Positions 62,893-64,000 of a DNA stretch of 64,000 bases are shown piece by piece. The translations under genes and the position numbers were made by a program. The notes under the pieces were generated by a model. The model was not told where the DNA came from, searched no databases, and saw nothing but the letters and a program-made list of their open reading frames with translations. Positions within the stretch are counted from its first letter, which is position 1, and the number at the start of each line of letters is the position of its first letter. This DNA is from an uncultured Duncaniella sp. (GTDB lineage Bacteria > Bacteroidota > Bacteroidia > Bacteroidales > Muribaculaceae): positions 1-64,000 of the forward strand of contig CAJTMJ010000006.1 of assembly GCA_910577335.1 (NCBI GenBank), read 5' to 3'.

Positions 62893-63066
62893 ATGAAATT
62901 GATACTAATAACCACAATAACTATCCTGCTTCTTGCTTTGGCAGTATTGTTGTTAGGTGTTAAAATCTTCTTTGTCAAGAATGGAAAATTTCCATCGGGG
63001 CATGTGCATGATAATCCCAAGCTACGGGAGCGTGGCATAGGATGTGCAAGCCACCCGAAAGATTGA
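62893..63066 (+). CDS. 57-residue membrane peptide
   Basis: One N-terminal hydrophobic helix (MKLILITTITILLLALAVLL) is followed by a short basic tail (KIFFVKNGKFPSGHVHDNPK, then RERGIGCASHPKD). The GIGCA end and the overall layout match a small conserved membrane peptide of Bacteroidales, recalled from related genomes; its function is unknown. The case for coding is the intact frame, a promoter box 23 bp upstream and the packed position 42 bp before the OmpH-like gene. Confidence 0.72.
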   Translation: MKLILITTITILLLALAVLLLGVKIFFVKNGKFPSGHVHDNPKLRERGIGCASHPKD

Positions 63067-63108
63067 TAAACCCAAAAACTATTAAATTTCTCACATTTAT
63101 TTTTTGAC

Positions 63109-63723
63109 ATGAAAAAGTTAGCAATGTCAGCTTCATCGCTGCTTCTGGGGCTCTTAGCTGTTAGTATGACCTCATGCGGTGGTTCAGACTCAAAAGCCTC
63201 TTCCGATCCCGCAGTTCAGGCAGTGAAAGCGGCCGATGGTGCAACTACCTCAAACCTCAACATCCGCTATATTGACGGTGATTCTTTAATGACGCATTAC
63301 AATCTTGCTAAAGACTTTCAGGAAGCTTCTATGCGTGCTGTGTCTAAGATTGAAGGCGCTCGTCAAGCAAAAGCTACAGAGATTCAGAAATTCGCTTCTG
63401 CCATAGAGCAGAAAGGTCGTTCAAACGGCTATCTTACCGAAGCAAGTTACAATGCCGATATGCAGAAACTTCAGAAGATGCAGCAGGACGCTGAGAATTA
63501 TCTCGCAGGTTTGAGCCGTAACACTGAAAATGAGCTTGCACAGCAGCAACTCCAACTCAACGACTCTATCGAAAACTATATTAAGATCTACAATGCTTCC
63601 AAGGGTTACGATGCTATCCTCTTCAAGGCAGCCGGTATTTACTTTAATCCCGCTCTTGACATCACCAATGAAATCGTAGAGGGTCTTAACGCCCGCTATA
63701 ATAAAGTAAGCGAAAGCAAGTAA
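63109..63723 (+). CDS. OmpH/Skp-like lipoprotein
   Basis: 204 residues. Lipoprotein signal (AVSMTSCGG). The start of the mature part, NIRYIDGDSLMTHYNLAKDF, matches the Skp/OmpH N-terminal strand (normally ...YVDSDKIL...). A long helical, Gln- and Ala-rich coiled coil follows (about 75-165), and FKAAGIYFNPALDITNEIVE closes the Skp fold. Skp-type chaperones hold unfolded outer-membrane proteins; a lipid-anchored version is usual in Bacteroidales. Terminator downstream. Confidence 0.85.
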   Translation: MKKLAMSASSLLLGLLAVSMTSCGGSDSKASSDPAVQAVKAADGATTSNLNIRYIDGDSLMTHYNLAKDFQEASMRAVSKIEGARQAKATEIQKFASAIEQKGRSNGYLTEASYNADMQKLQKMQQDAENYLAGLSRNTENELAQQQLQLNDSIENYIKIYNASKGYDAILFKAAGIYFNPALDITNEIVEGLNARYNKVSESK

Positions 63724-63744
63724 TAAAATACTAAACATAAAACA

Positions 63745-63785
63745 CTGCGGAACGGCACGTCATGATGTCGTTCCGCAGCGTTTTT
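63745..63785 (+). terminator. Terminator of the OmpH-like gene
   Basis: CTGCGGAACG (63745-63754) pairs with CGTTCCGCAG (63769-63778), then CGTTTTT. Confidence 0.85.
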
Positions 63786-63863
63786 AATGTGCCTAACCTA
63801 TGTGATATTAAGATGTGCATATATAATATGTGTAGGGCATTAAAAGATTATCTATAAATAGCG

Positions 63864-63892
63864 AGCACAGCTTCCGGTCAGGAAGCTGTGCT
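63864..63892. other. Isolated 12-bp perfect hairpin
   Basis: AGCACAGCTTCC (63864-63875), loop GGTCA, GGAAGCTGTGCT (63881-63892). There is no strong T run on either side, and no gene between 63724 and the window end. It may be a terminator for a gene beyond the window on the minus strand. The remaining sequence shows nothing else. Confidence 0.5.
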
Positions 63893-64000
63893 TATGTTTG
63901 TGTGTTTAATAATCAATTTACCTTAAATATCCATTGGAAAATTATAATCTAATTTTTCTCGTAGCTCTATTCTTTAATTGTCCCTAAAAACGGGTTGCAA

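Overview
The window looks like a chromosomal segment of a gut Bacteroidales, most likely a Muribaculaceae-type organism (inference). Supporting signs are the many Bacteroidetes -7 promoter motifs (TAnnTTTG), the scarcity of Shine-Dalgarno sites, and families typical of the phylum: GLPGLI, DUF4890, DUF1599/DoxX, EFR1, 6-bladed propeller, carboxypeptidase-regulatory-like outer-membrane proteins and a CTnDOT-like excision module. Most of the window is ordinary chromosome.

Layout. 1-7.7 kb: a flavodoxin lipoprotein whose 3' end is cut by what looks like the terminus of an IS21-family element, a TonB receptor plus DUF362 protein, a carboxypeptidase-regulatory-like protein, an AraC regulator, and an NTF2-like plus cupin/carboxymuconolactone-decarboxylase pair. 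7.85-14.0 kb: an accessory island resembling the regulatory/excision block (rteB, xis, orf3, exc) of CTnDOT-type conjugative elements, but with no integrase, mob or tra genes; it lies against the 3' end of a tRNA-Leu gene. 14.2-17.6 kb: tRNA-Leu, two identical tRNA-Gly, gpmA, tRNA-His and lepA. 17.7-22.8 kb: GH43, GH2 and GH53 genes, a small galactan-degrading locus. 23-25.6 kb: an ECF sigma operon with an outer-membrane barrel. 25.7-40 kb: clpC, gyrA, a TPR protein, DUF1599/DoxX, DUF488/EFR1, nhaA, pgk and an M48 peptidase. 40-42.4 kb: glucokinase and sugar transporter. 42.6-50.2 kb: DUF4890 protein, then a BlaI / M56-TonB / outer-membrane protein / GLPGLI / propeller operon with two visible operators. 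50.3-64 kb: threonine aldolase, purB, dxs-trkA-trkH, a porin and nucleoside-gate membrane protein, a muramidase, pepD, a 57-residue membrane peptide and an OmpH-like lipoprotein.

The most unusual feature is the 7.85-14.2 kb island. Its NtrC/RteB-like regulator has lost the receiver phospho-acceptor, the Walker B acids and the GAFTGA loop. Its topoisomerase III/Exc-like protein has lost the catalytic tyrosine and the toprim acidic pair. Both reading frames are intact. The island also has two near-identical promoters, each followed by a leader with an intrinsic terminator, and the first leader can form mutually exclusive hairpins that look like an attenuator. I read this as an excision/regulation cassette whose enzymes have become structural or DNA-binding proteins. 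All database and expression tests remain to be done.
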